A DNA stretch of 15,719 bases from an uncultured Collinsella sp. (GCA_902496275.1 CABVAC010000047.1:1-15719); one strand, 5' to 3'; counted from the first letter of the stretch, positions 1-8,110 are shown. Numbers and translations are program-made. The notes: a model not told the origin generated them from the letters alone.

Positions 1-1
1 C

Positions 2-1966
2 AACGGGCGCGGCGAGAAGAGCGCGTTTGACCGCGGCGTCTCGAGCGTCTCCATGCTGCTCGTGCGCCTCATGCTCGTTATGGCGCCGGCGGTCTTTGCC
101 ATCAACGCCGCCACCAAGGGCAACGTCATCGATGCGCTGCTGTTCGCCACGAGCGTGGCCGTGGGCATCACGCCGCAGATGCTCCCCGTCATCGTGACCA
201 CGAGCCTGTCGCAGGGCGCCAAGGACCTCGCCCGTCGCCAGGTTATCGTCAAGGAACTGCCGGCGATCCAAAACCTCGGCGCGATGGACGTCCTGTGCTG
301 CGACAAGACCGGCACCCTCACCGAGGACCGCATCGTGCTCGAGCGCTACCTCAACACCGACGGCAACGAGGATGCACGCGTGCTGCGCCATGCGTTTTTG
401 AACAGCTTCTTCCAGACCGGCCTCAAAAACCTTATCGACCTGGCCGTCATCGACCGTGCCGATGTGACGCCCTCGACCGTCGTGCCCGATTCTATGCTGG
501 GCCAGAGCCTGCGCGACCGCTATACCAAGGTCGACGAGGTGCCCTTCGATTTCTCGCGCCGTCGCCTGAGCGTAGTTGTCGCCGACGCCCAGGGCAAAAC
601 CCAGATGGTTACCAAGGGGGCTGCCGAGGAAATGCTCGAGATCTGCTCCTTTGTCGAGGTCGATGGCATCGCTCAGCCGCTCACCAAAGACAAGCTCGCC
701 CAGATTCGCAAGCAGGTCGCCAGACTTAACGCCGAGGGCCTACGCGTAATTGCCGTGGCGCAGAAGACCAATCCGCGCTGCGTGGGCGAGTTTGGCATCG
801 CCGACGAGTGCGACATGGTGCTGATGGGCTTTTTGGCCTTCCTCGATCCGCCCAAAGCAAGTGCCGCGGGCGCCGTCACCACCCTCGAGGCCAAGGGCGT
901 AGCGGTCAAGGTCCTAACCGGTGACAACGACCGCGTCGCCGCCACCGTCTGCGAGCAGATCGGCATCGACGCGAGCAACGTCTTGCTGGGCTCCGAGATC
1001 GATGCGCTCGACGACGCCGAGCTTGCCGAGCGCGCCGAGCAAACCCACCTCTTTGCCAAGCTCTCGCCGCTGCAGAAGGCGCGCCTGGTGCGCGTCATGC
1101 GCGAGCTGCTCGGCCACACCGTGGGCTTTATGGGCGACGGCATCAACGACGCCGCCGCCATGCGCGCGAGCGATTGCGGCATCTCGGTCGATTCGGCCGT
1201 CGACATCGCCAAGGAATCTGCCGATATCATCTTGCTTCAGAAGGACCTAGGCGTGCTCGAGCGCGGCATCATCGAAGGCCGCCGCACCTACGGCAACCTG
1301 CTCAAGTACCTCAAGACCACGGTGAGCTCCAACTTTGGCAACGTGCTGTCCGTGACCGTCGCGAGCCTGTTCTTGCCGTTTTTGCCCATGAGCGCTCTGC
1401 AGCTGGTGCTGCTGTCGCTGGTCTACGAGATCGTGTGCATCGCGCTGCCGTGGGACACCGTCGACGACGCCTGGGCTGCCCGTCCGCGCGCCTGGGATGC
1501 CGCGTCCATCAAGGGCTTTATGCTCGAGCTGGGCCCCGTGAGCTCGCTGTTTGATATCGTGACCTTCGCCGTGCTCTTCTTTGTGGTGTGCCCCGCCGCC
1601 GTGGGCGCAAGCTGGGCAGAGCTTGCCGCCGCGGGCAATGTCACGGGCATGGCAGCCTTTGCGGCGCTCTTCCAGAGTGGCTGGTTTGTCGAGTCCATGT
1701 GGTCGCAGACGCTCGTGATCCACATGCTGCGCTCCCCGCGCCTGCCGAGCGCGCGCGACCACGCCGCGCCCGCGCTGTGCATCCTCACCGTGCTGGGTCT
1801 GGCGCTCGTCACCTGGCTGCCGGCAAGCCCCATCGCCGATGTGCTGGGCCTCATGCCGCTGCCGCCGAGCTTCTTCGCGCTGCTCATCGGCATCGTCGCC
1901 GCCTATATCGTGCTCACCCAGCTGGCCAAGCGCCGCTACATCGCCCGCCACGGCGAGCTGCTGTAG
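2..1966 (+). CDS. mgtA: Magnesium-translocating P-type ATPase, 5'-truncated by window edge
   Basis: This encodes a P3B-type ATPase that imports Mg2+ across the cytoplasmic membrane using ATP. The reading frame is open from base 2, so the gene begins upstream; the first ATG in the window (53) is internal. Visible in order, numbered from that ATG: the M3-M4 membrane region with TPQMLP near residue 42, the phosphorylation motif DKTGTLT at 84-90, a nucleotide-binding domain, VLTGDN near 288, the hinge motif GDGIND near 361-366, and then a hydrophobic C-terminal block for M5-M10. The tail resembles the C-terminus of known MgtA proteins and the stop fits family length, so the 3' end looks intact. 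One oddity is Gln instead of Glu in the M4 motif (codon at 176-178); E. coli MgtA has TPEMLP, as I recall it. The regulator that follows is convergent and not co-transcribed. The family call is firm; Mg2+ specificity is by family. Confidence 0.93.
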   Translation, partial: NGRGEKSAFDRGVSSVSMLLVRLMLVMAPAVFAINAATKGNVIDALLFATSVAVGITPQMLPVIVTTSLSQGAKDLARRQVIVKELPAIQNLGAMDVLCCDKTGTLTEDRIVLERYLNTDGNEDARVLRHAFLNSFFQTGLKNLIDLAVIDRADVTPSTVVPDSMLGQSLRDRYTKVDEVPFDFSRRRLSVVVADAQGKTQMVTKGAAEEMLEICSFVEVDGIAQPLTKDKLAQIRKQVARLNAEGLRVIAVAQKTNPRCVGEFGIADECDMVLMGFLAFLDPPKASAAGAVTTLEAKGVAVKVLTGDNDRVAATVCEQIGIDASNVLLGSEIDALDDAELAERAEQTHLFAKLSPLQKARLVRVMRELLGHTVGFMGDGINDAAAMRASDCGISVDSAVDIAKESADIILLQKDLGVLERGIIEGRRTYGNLLKYLKTTVSSNFGNVLSVTVASLFLPFLPMSALQLVLLSLVYEIVCIALPWDTVDDAWAARPRAWDAASIKGFMLELGPVSSLFDIVTFAVLFFVVCPAAVGASWAELAAAGNVTGMAAFAALFQSGWFVESMWSQTLVIHMLRSPRLPSARDHAAPALCILTVLGLALVTWLPASPIADVLGLMPLPPSFFALLIGIVAAYIVLTQLAKRRYIARHGELL

Positions 1967-1994
1967 TATCGTCGTCGCTATCGTCAAGAATGCG

Positions 1995-2034
1995 TGGGCC
2001 GCCGCGACCCGCCCCCGCTGGCCGCGGCGGCCCA
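1995..2034. other. GC-rich hairpin between convergent genes
   Basis: A perfect 12-bp inverted repeat (TGGGCCGCCGCG at 1995-2006 against 2023-2034) with a 16-nt loop lies 28 bases past the mgtA stop, in the gap between two convergent genes. It could end or protect both transcripts. No T-run directly follows it on either strand, so it is not a canonical intrinsic terminator. Confidence 0.5.
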
Positions 2035-2065
2035 AAACAGCTAAAAAAGCCCCGTCCCAAATGAG

Positions 2066-3608
2066 CTAGTTCTTGGGTGTCCAGGACCAGAAAAAGTTGA
2101 TGAGGGCCACACGTGAGGAGGCGCCGGTCTTTTTGTTGATCGAGGCGATATGACGGTAGAGCGTGGAGCGCGAAAGGAAGAGCGTTGCGGCGATGTCTTG
2201 AACACTCTCGTGCGATGCGACCAAGGCCTCCAGAATATCGCGCTCGCGCTGCGTAAGCTCAAAGGCAGCGGCGAAGGCATCGAGGCGCTCATCGAGCGTG
2301 AGCTCCGATGCCTCCGCGGGAGCGGGCTCGCTTTGGGTAGACACGGAGCCATCATCAAGGTCGTCGGCAGCAAACGCCAGCTCGTTCAGCGCCGCAATGT
2401 CATCGGTCCTATGCCCAAACTGTCCCAGCAGTGAAATCGCAATACCCACAAACAGCACGAGCCCGGCACCCACCGCCAGCAGCACGTTCTGGCTCGAAAC
2501 AATTGCCACCGCCGGCGCCGTCACGAACATCGCGCAAACGTTGTTGATGACACGGCCCATGCACGGCCACAGATACGACCAGTGCGCATAAACCGAAATG
2601 GCAGCAAATTTCGTCGTGAAAAACACCACGAAGAAGCCCGAACCCAGATAGAAAATCGCAATGGCCGCAAGCGCATTGCCGCCATTGCCGTCGACGAGCA
2701 AGACAAAGAACGAAAGCGCGGACAACATGGCAGTGCAAGTCATGGTGATGTTCATATACGAACGATCGTGCAGGTCAAATAGGGCGCCGGCGAGCAGAGC
2801 GCTCACGCCCATCAGCAAGCGCGACCAATCGCCCAAGTCAACGGACCCTGCGGCTTGCGAGGTCGTGAGCCCTGCATTGAGGGCGGCAAACACGCCGGTA
2901 AGGCAGGCGGTTGCGATCGTCAGGCGCACCACGGCACGCCGAAAAGCCGCCGTTGACTCAGAATCGTTTTGCCACTTGGCGCCAAACTCCGACGCGTCCA
3001 CCGAAAGCTCGGCGATATCGGACTCGAGCCCAGGCTCAGATTCACCGCGCAGCTTGGCACGACGGGCGCCGTGGAGTAGCGCCACCAGCACAACTGCACA
3101 GGCAACAAAAACAAATTGTTGCGGAATCCCCGCGGGCATCACCATATGGTTGAGTACCTGCACCAGAACACCCAGGCCATACGAAAGCGCCGCCGCGCGC
3201 CAAATACGGCGTCCGCGCAAAGCGCCGCGCAAAGTTGGCGTGGGCGGTCGATCCGCAGTAGCCCAGCGTGCAGCATGCCATCAAACCGCCGGCAATTAGC
3301 ACCCCAAACTGTACCGCCATAATCATCAGCAGCAATGCCGCTACCAGCAGCACGCCCGTGATGTCGCTCGTCGTATCGATCGCACGGGGGCGGCGATAGT
3401 ACAGAATAGGACGCACAAAAAAGCCGATCACACTCGCGCCGATGATGAGGCTCTCGTAGACAACGACCTCACTCGGCGGCACAAACTCGGCCACACGCAC
3501 GTCGAAGAGGTACTCGCCAGCCAAAAACGTAAAATAGAACAGCGCCAGGCATATAATCTCCCGAATGCCCCGACGAAAGTACGCGGCCGTGTCTCCCATA
3601 CCTTTCAT
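2066..3608 (-). pseudogene. Membrane-anchored LuxR-type HTH regulator, frameshifted
   Basis: Two overlapping minus-strand frames together make one protein of about 514 codons. The upstream frame (from ATG 3608, starting MKGMGDTAAYF) gives the first membrane spans up to a segment reading GYCGSTAHANFA. The downstream frame (usable from about 3232) continues with AAALSYGLGVLVQ, further spans, a charged linker and a C-terminal LuxR-type HTH (LTQRERDILEAL...SRSTLYRHI), ending at 2066. The span of 1543 bases is one more than a multiple of three, which fits one inserted base or two lost ones near 3200-3235. That stretch holds an imperfect 12-base tandem repeat (CTTTGCGCGG twice). Such regulators are common in Coriobacteriia and often sit beside the metabolic genes they control. 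As read, the product would lose its DNA-binding domain. An assembly error is possible, so decay is not certain. No classic slippery heptamer was seen. Confidence 0.8.
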
Positions 3609-3613
3609 GAATA

Positions 3614-3622
3614 CCCCCCCCC
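3614..3622 (-). promoter_or_regulatory. G9 homopolymer at the ribosome-binding position
   Basis: On the minus strand a run of nine G ends 5 bases before the ATG at 3608, exactly where a Shine-Dalgarno sequence belongs; no other purine-rich motif is nearby. It is the only visible ribosome-binding site for the regulator. Runs of this length can gain or lose bases during replication, so the spacing and strength of the site could vary between cells. That is inference. Confidence 0.5.
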
Positions 3623-3775
3623 GCAGTCGTTTAATTGCCTGCAAATCTATTCTATTAGAGAACCAGTCCCAATATCGAACCCATCCTCGAAATGCCGCCA
3701 ATTTGACCCCAACAGTCCACGGCATACACCGGTTTTGAGCCGCATGACCCAGAAGGGGCACGTACGGCCCGCAGC

Positions 3776-3795
3776 TCGACAAGGAGCGTCCCCAA
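3776..3795. repeat. Dispersed 20-bp repeat, copy 1
   Basis: TCGACAAGGAGCGTCCCCAA matches 15571-15590 at 18 of 20 positions. It leads directly into the nested inverted repeat at 3806-3974, which carries the same GTCCCCAA core. It is probably a genome-wide intergenic repeat, since both copies lie outside genes. Confidence 0.65.
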
Positions 3796-3805
3796 CTGTC
3801 ACTCA

Positions 3806-3974
3806 TTTAAGTACGTCCCCAATGAGTGCAAGTGTCAATCAAATGACGAGAGTGGATAATCTCCCACTTTGAGCCTGTATGAAGGCCAAAAACGGAAGAT
3901 TATCCACTCTCATTCTGTGGGTAGTCATTGGGGACGTTCTTAAACGACTAGTCAAACAAGAACGTCCCCAATGA
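3806..3974. repeat. Nested inverted-repeat element with GTCCCCAA arms
   Basis: The outer arms are 3806-3825 (TTTAAGTACGTCCCCAATGA) and 3925-3944, an inverted match at 19 of 20. The inner arms are 3848-3862 (GAGAGTGGATAATCT) and 3897-3911, a perfect 15-bp inverted match with a 34-nt loop. A third arm at 3958-3974 pairs perfectly over 17 bp with 3925-3941, making an alternative hairpin with a 16-nt loop. The whole unit is non-coding and begins 14 bases beyond the stop of the ROK kinase gene, so the 3925-3974 hairpin could also form the 3' end of that operon's transcript, although no U-tract follows. The shape suggests a REP-like or MITE-like mobile repeat; no transposase is present in the window. 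Confidence 0.75.
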
Positions 3975-3988
3975 TTATGTCCAATGCG

Positions 3989-4900
3989 CTACACCAGGCG
4001 TATGGCCTCCTGGACGGCACCGTAAAGGTTGGCGTCGTTGCCGAGCTCGGCCGCCTTTATCTGCGGCACAGGAATGCCGGCAAGGGTCCCTTCGTAACTC
4101 GCGAGGGTCAGCGGCATCTGTACACGCAGGGCATCGACGAGCTCGGGATGGCACGAGATGCCGCCTGCGATCACAAAGACCTCGGGGTCGAGCACGGCCT
4201 GCAGGTTGATGAGCTGTCCGTCAAAGGCGCGAGCGTAGCGGTCGAGTGCGCGCTGCGCCGCCATGTCGCCATCCGCGATCCACTCAAAGACGCGGCGGCC
4301 GTCCACCGGAGAATCCGCAGGCAGGCCCTTCTCGGCAACGGCGGCATCGCGGAGCGCACGCCAACCGCCCGAACCCGCAAAGGAGTTTTCCATGCTCGCA
4401 GCAGTCGTGACATCGTTGCGCAAGAAGCTAAACTCGCCTGCAAAGCAGTGCGCGCCGCGCAGGACCTTGCCGTCGATGACGATACCGCCGCCGATGCCCG
4501 TGCCGATAGCGAGCACCACGCCAAAACGCGTCCCGCGCAGAGCGCCAGCCGCATACTCACCGAGTGCACAGCACTTACCGTCGTTATTGACGGCAATCGG
4601 CACCCCCAGAGCCTCGCGCATAAGCTTTCCGAGCGGACAGCCATCCATAAACGTGAGCGCACCACCGCGATGGATCGTTCCTGTGACATCTCCCTCGTAG
4701 ATGCCGCCGGGCGCACTCACGCCCACGGCGCTCACGCGCTCGCGATACGGCTCGACGAGCGAGATCAGCGCCGCGACCGTCTCATCAGCCGTGGTAAAGC
4801 CCGTCGGCAGGCTTCCGCGCTCGCGGATGGAAAAATCCTCGCCCAGCACAGCCCATTTAACGGCCGTACCGCCCACATCGATTCCAAAAAACTCCTGCAT
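3989..4900 (-). CDS. ROK-family sugar kinase
   Basis: This 303-residue protein of the ROK family (repressor, ORF, kinase) lacks a DNA-binding extension, so it should be a cytoplasmic ATP-dependent sugar kinase. The N-terminal phosphate-binding motif is GIDVGGTAVKW (6-16), the catalytic Asp is in VNNDGK (D107), and a second glycine-rich motif GTGIGGGIVIDG lies at 133-144, followed by AGE at 154-156 and FVIAGGIS near 242-249. The usual ROK zinc cluster (CxCGxxGCxE) and the GH pair before it are absent; the region reads AGEFSFLRNDVTTAASMEN, as in the beta-glucoside-kinase-like branch. I chose ATG 4900 because AAGGAG ends 5 bases before it; the longer GTG start at 4906 would overlap that site. 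It is last in the operon with the transporter and hydrolase, so it probably phosphorylates the monosaccharide they release. The sugar cannot be read from sequence. Confidence 0.88.
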   Translation of the reverse strand: MQEFFGIDVGGTAVKWAVLGEDFSIRERGSLPTGFTTADETVAALISLVEPYRERVSAVGVSAPGGIYEGDVTGTIHRGGALTFMDGCPLGKLMREALGVPIAVNNDGKCCALGEYAAGALRGTRFGVVLAIGTGIGGGIVIDGKVLRGAHCFAGEFSFLRNDVTTAASMENSFAGSGGWRALRDAAVAEKGLPADSPVDGRRVFEWIADGDMAAQRALDRYARAFDGQLINLQAVLDPEVFVIAGGISCHPELVDALRVQMPLTLASYEGTLAGIPVPQIKAAELGNDANLYGAVQEAIRLV

Positions 4901-4940
4901 GTTCACTCCTTACAAGCGTAGCCCCGGACGCGCATCGCCG

Positions 4941-4975
4941 CGACCATCACAGGGGCTACCCCCCTGCGGTGGTCG
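4941..4975. other. Imperfect 15-bp hairpin between hydrolase and kinase genes
   Basis: CGACCATCACAGGGG (4941-4955) faces CCCCTGCGGTGGTCG (4961-4975) across a 5-nt loop; 13 pairs are Watson-Crick. It lies in the 111-base gap between the hydrolase stop and the kinase start. There is no U-tract on either strand, so it may stabilise or separate the two parts of the message rather than end it. Confidence 0.45.
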
Positions 4976-5011
4976 TGCAGCAAGTCACGCCCGGAGCCGA
5001 TTATCTCTGTT

Positions 5012-6544
5012 TTACGCCTCTAATTTGGTCAGGCGAAGCATCATATACTGCTTACTTGGGAGATCGATGCGGAACTTGCCCTCAAAGGTTCCGGGAAGCT
5101 CCTCCTCCGTCATGCCCCATGTGTCCACGACACTCACCCTGTATCGAGCGCCCGGCTCGCCCTCAAACTCACGATACGCCGGACGGTTGAATCCAAAGTA
5201 CATAAGGACATCGGCAGTCCCGCGGCCATGGTCGTTGGACATGCAGGTGACATCCCAGGTAAACGTACCGTCAAGGATACCGACCTCATCGGGCACCCAG
5301 TCAAAATCGGCCGGCAGCGCCTCCATGTAGCGACGGCAAAAGCCAATGCGCTCGGGCGAGTCGCCGTAGAGCTTGCCGCCGTGCGCCCACCACAGCTTGG
5401 GTCCGCGGTCGACGTAGGTCTCACCGTGGGTCACATAACCGCCACGTAAACTGCCCTCCCAGAAACGACGCACGAGCTCCTGAGCGGTCAGGTTGCCCCA
5501 ACCCCAGTTGATGTTGCCCTCATAGCCGACCTCGTCGATCAAAACCGGCTTGTTATACTGCGCGCGCAGCGTGGTAACGTCCTCGGCCGTGTTCTTAAGG
5601 TCGCACCTCTGGTAGCTCACATGCGTAATCCACGGATGGCTGTGGTCAAAGATCTCACGGCAATTGTGGATGCTGCGCAGATGACCATACGGGTCGTTCG
5701 CCATGATGATGCGGGCATAGCGATCCCAGTCCTCGGCCGGCTTCCACGGCATAAGATCCCACTCGTTGGCAAGGCTCCACCAGATGTTCTTGTACGCCGA
5801 GAAGCGGCGGGCGACATACGTCAGGTAGAAAACATCCTCCTCGCGCGTCATACGAGAGAAGCCCCAGTCCTCGGGCTTGTCGTACGGATGCAAAACGATG
5901 AGGTCCGCCTGGATGCCCAGCTCGTCGAGCTGCTCGATGCGGTGCTCAAGGTTCTCCCAAAACGGCTCATAGAAGCGGTAATGGTCGAAATCGCCCTTCT
6001 CGCCCTCGTAGGCATACATCGCCGGGTCCTCAACGTTATAGTCGTAGAACTTGGGAAAGACACACATGCGGATCTTGTTGAACGGAGAGGTGGCGAGCGT
6101 CTCGAGCGTCTGCTCCTGCAAGGCCGTATCCTGGTTGGTCCAGGCATAGCAAGTGGTGCCAAAGGGCAGGTAGCGCGTTCCATCCTCGTAGGCAAAGTTG
6201 GAATCCTCGTCGGTAATGAACGGAGCGTCGTGGGCAAGCACGTCTTTTGCCAGCAGCACACGACCATGGTTGTCGCCCGTGGCAGGCACGGCCTCAAAAG
6301 AGCCGGCGGTACCATCGAGCTCGGGGTCGTTGGAACTCACCGCGTAGTTCCAGACGCCGGCGCTCTCGGGCATAAAGTTAATTCGGTAGCAGCCATTGCC
6401 CTTGTAGAAGCCATGGACCTCAAAGCTGTCCTGGCCATCTGCGCGGGCGAACCGTGCCGACAGCTCGACCTCGACATAGGGATTGCCGGCCGCGGTGCCC
6501 GTGAGCTCGAGCTTAAACACCTTGTACTGCTCGACGGTGGTCAT
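5012..6544 (-). CDS. Glycoside hydrolase, DUF5060/DUF5605 type (cytoplasmic)
   Basis: The 510-residue protein has an N-terminal beta-sandwich of the DUF5060 kind (about 5-95), a TIM-barrel glycosidase domain (about 105-415) and a C-terminal beta domain of the DUF5605 kind (about 425-510). Probable catalytic acids are E261 in WWSLANEWD (end of strand 4) and E338 in PVLIDEVGYEGN (strand 7), the clan GH-A retaining arrangement. There is no signal peptide, so the enzyme should act inside the cell on an imported glycoside. Start ATG 6544 was chosen because GGAGG lies 6 bases before it; the upstream 16 codons are not needed. It is the middle gene of the transporter-hydrolase-kinase operon, 86 bases after the MFS gene. 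The substrate is unknown; relatives of the apiosidase-like superfamily act on plant cell wall sugars. Domain calls rest on recognising the pattern. Confidence 0.85.
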   Translation of the reverse strand: MTTVEQYKVFKLELTGTAAGNPYVEVELSARFARADGQDSFEVHGFYKGNGCYRINFMPESAGVWNYAVSSNDPELDGTAGSFEAVPATGDNHGRVLLAKDVLAHDAPFITDEDSNFAYEDGTRYLPFGTTCYAWTNQDTALQEQTLETLATSPFNKIRMCVFPKFYDYNVEDPAMYAYEGEKGDFDHYRFYEPFWENLEHRIEQLDELGIQADLIVLHPYDKPEDWGFSRMTREEDVFYLTYVARRFSAYKNIWWSLANEWDLMPWKPAEDWDRYARIIMANDPYGHLRSIHNCREIFDHSHPWITHVSYQRCDLKNTAEDVTTLRAQYNKPVLIDEVGYEGNINWGWGNLTAQELVRRFWEGSLRGGYVTHGETYVDRGPKLWWAHGGKLYGDSPERIGFCRRYMEALPADFDWVPDEVGILDGTFTWDVTCMSNDHGRGTADVLMYFGFNRPAYREFEGEPGARYRVSVVDTWGMTEEELPGTFEGKFRIDLPSKQYMMLRLTKLEA

Positions 6545-6580
6545 AATAAGCCTCCAAGTTAAGCGATTGAATAGTCGGAG

Positions 6581-6612
6581 TCCGTCGGGCAACGCGAACG
6601 CTGCCCGACGGA
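6581..6612. other. Perfect intercistronic hairpin between transporter and hydrolase
   Basis: TCCGTCGGGCA (6581-6591) and its exact reverse complement (6602-6612) enclose a 10-nt loop, 18 bases after the transporter stop and well before the hydrolase ribosome-binding site. There is no U-tract, so it probably sets relative expression or protects the mRNA segment rather than terminating. Confidence 0.55.
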
Positions 6613-6630
6613 AGGAAAGAGAGCGACGGA

Positions 6631-7923
6631 TTACTTGGCGTTCTTGATGAGCATGATGAACACATAGCCCACGGCGATGAGCACGATGGAGATCGGGAAC
6701 GCCATGAAATAGGAGCCGGTGGCGACAACGATTGCCGAGGTCACGATGGGGCCAAGGATCTGGCCGATGGTGTTAGCGATGTTGAGGATGCCCAGGTCCT
6801 TGCCGGCGTTCTCCTTATCGGGCAGAACATCGACATTGAGTGCCTGGTCGACGGAAGAGTAAATACCATAACCAAGTCCGGCCAGCAGCGCGAATCCGTA
6901 CATGCCGATAACGGACTTAAGCAGCCAGGGCAGAGCGATGCCGATGCACATCATGATCGTTGCGACGAGGATGATGGGCTTGCGGCGGCCGATCTTGTCG
7001 GAGATAGCGCCCGAGGTAAGCGAGGCGACAAGCGACACGACCATGATCACGACGGACATGGAGGAGAGGACGACGCCGGCTTCTGCCACGGGAAGACCGA
7101 TGTACTTCTCGAGGATGTAGAGCTGATATCCGTTGATGCAGAAGTAACCGAAGATGAGGAGCAGGCGGCCAAAGAGCGCCAGATAAAAGTCGCGGCAGTT
7201 CTTGGTGGGCGGAACGAACATGAACAGCAGCGACTTGAGATTGAGCTTCTCAGACTGCTCGCCCTCGTCAAGAGCGGCAGACTTCTCGCGCGGCCAAATG
7301 ATGACGGCGAGGATGCCGGTCAGCAGCCAAGAGACCGTGCCGATGATAAAGCCAGGAACTGGGTTGGAGAGGAACTGCGTACCGATGATGGTGCCAATCG
7401 ACTGGCCAGCCGTTGCACCGCCGCCATAGAATGCGGAGAGCGTGCCGCGCTTGTTAAGCGGAATGCGGTCGGAAAGCACGGCAACAGCAGGGGCAAGCAT
7501 GCAGTTGAGGCCAATCTGCAGCACGCACCAGGAGGCGACGATCATGGGAAGTGTGGTCGCGACCGAAGTGCTCCAGAAAGCACAGCCGCAGATAAAACCG
7601 CCGAGAACGATAAACGGTGTGCGCTTGCCAAAGCGGCTGTGGCAGTGGTCGGAAAGCGCGCCGAAAACGAGATTTGAGAACAGGGCGAAGATTGAACCGA
7701 CCGAGTTCATCGCCGCGAGAATTGCCTCGGGCTGACCAATATTAAGGCCGTTAAAACGCTCGGGGAACAAGACGTTGGAGCCGATCGTGCCCGACATCAT
7801 CCACATAACGCCAAAGATAATAAAACCGATCATAAAGCGCCATGTCTCGGTTTTGGTCATGGGCTTTCCGGTGTCGGGGGCGATGGCGTTCTCGTCAATC
7901 GCTGCGGCGGTTTGATTTGCCAT
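6631..7923 (-). CDS. MFS sugar transporter
   Basis: A 430-residue integral membrane protein with about twelve hydrophobic spans. The signature cytoplasmic loops of the major facilitator superfamily are present in both halves: GALSDHCHSRFGKRTP at 88-103 and GAISDKIGRRKP at 305-316. The N-terminal 26 residues are polar and cytoplasmic, and a charged loop (about 210-232) separates the halves. The layout resembles sugar:cation symporters of the GPH or SLC45-like type, which fits the following hydrolase and kinase. It is the first gene of the operon; AGAGAGGA precedes the ATG by about 9 bases. The promoter should lie in the 306-base gap shared with the TetR gene, where two palindromic operators sit. 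The transported glycoside is not evident. Confidence 0.88.
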   Translation of the reverse strand: MANQTAAAIDENAIAPDTGKPMTKTETWRFMIGFIIFGVMWMMSGTIGSNVLFPERFNGLNIGQPEAILAAMNSVGSIFALFSNLVFGALSDHCHSRFGKRTPFIVLGGFICGCAFWSTSVATTLPMIVASWCVLQIGLNCMLAPAVAVLSDRIPLNKRGTLSAFYGGGATAGQSIGTIIGTQFLSNPVPGFIIGTVSWLLTGILAVIIWPREKSAALDEGEQSEKLNLKSLLFMFVPPTKNCRDFYLALFGRLLLIFGYFCINGYQLYILEKYIGLPVAEAGVVLSSMSVVIMVVSLVASLTSGAISDKIGRRKPIILVATIMMCIGIALPWLLKSVIGMYGFALLAGLGYGIYSSVDQALNVDVLPDKENAGKDLGILNIANTIGQILGPIVTSAIVVATGSYFMAFPISIVLIAVGYVFIMLIKNAK

Positions 7924-8001
7924 GGGATAGATCCTCTCTCTGATGGAATGCGCGAGGGCGCCCGTGCACCAAGGGTCAAGGGGTCAAACCCGCTGGATGC
8001 G

Positions 8002-8036
8002 GCGGCCGTGGAATGGGGTACGGCCGCTCGCGAGCG
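8002..8036. other. Leader hairpin and 12-bp palindrome upstream of the operon
   Basis: GCGGCCGT (8002-8009) pairs with ACGGCCGC (8020-8027), and directly overlapping is the perfect palindrome CGCTCGCGAGCG (8025-8036). Both lie between the putative operators and the transporter start, so they would be in the operon's untranslated leader. Their function is unknown. Confidence 0.4.
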
Positions 8037-8051
8037 TCTGTTGGGCGTTAC

Positions 8052-8069
8052 TTGCTAACTAGTTAGTAA
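8052..8069. promoter_or_regulatory. Putative TetR operator 1
   Basis: TTGCTAACTAGTTAGTAA is a near-perfect 18-bp palindrome (one mismatched pair; the central 12 bp CTAACTAGTTAG are exact). It matches the second site at 8093-8110 at 14 of 18 positions, including the TTRCTAA half-site. It lies in the gap between the divergent transporter operon and TetR gene, the usual place for a TetR autoregulated operator. Confidence 0.65.
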
Positions 8070-8092
8070 CTTCCATGACCCGTATAGTACGC

Positions 8093-8110
8093 TTACTAAG
8101 TACTCAGTAA
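8093..8110. promoter_or_regulatory. Putative TetR operator 2
   Basis: TTACTAAGTACTCAGTAA is an 18-bp palindrome with one mismatched pair, centred on GTAC. Its centre is 41 bp from that of operator 1, close to four helical turns, so two dimers would bind the same face of the DNA. The sequence TATAGT between the sites (8083-8088) could serve as a -10 element, which would place the sites across the promoter. The promoter assignment is tentative. Confidence 0.65.

Noticed and set aside
3200..3240. Programmed ribosomal frameshift in the LuxR gene
   Set aside because: No slippery heptamer or clear stimulatory pseudoknot is visible; mutation or sequencing error explains it more simply, although it cannot be excluded.
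3042..3806. Reading the upstream LuxR fragment as a separate gene starting at 3806
   Set aside because: The first 66 residues come from repeat-containing intergenic DNA with no ribosome-binding site, and the tail after about 3225 loses the family pattern; it is the N-terminal half of the frameshifted regulator.
3806..3974. CRISPR array
   Set aside because: The repeats are inverted as well as direct, unevenly spaced and few; there are no regular spacers and no cas genes.
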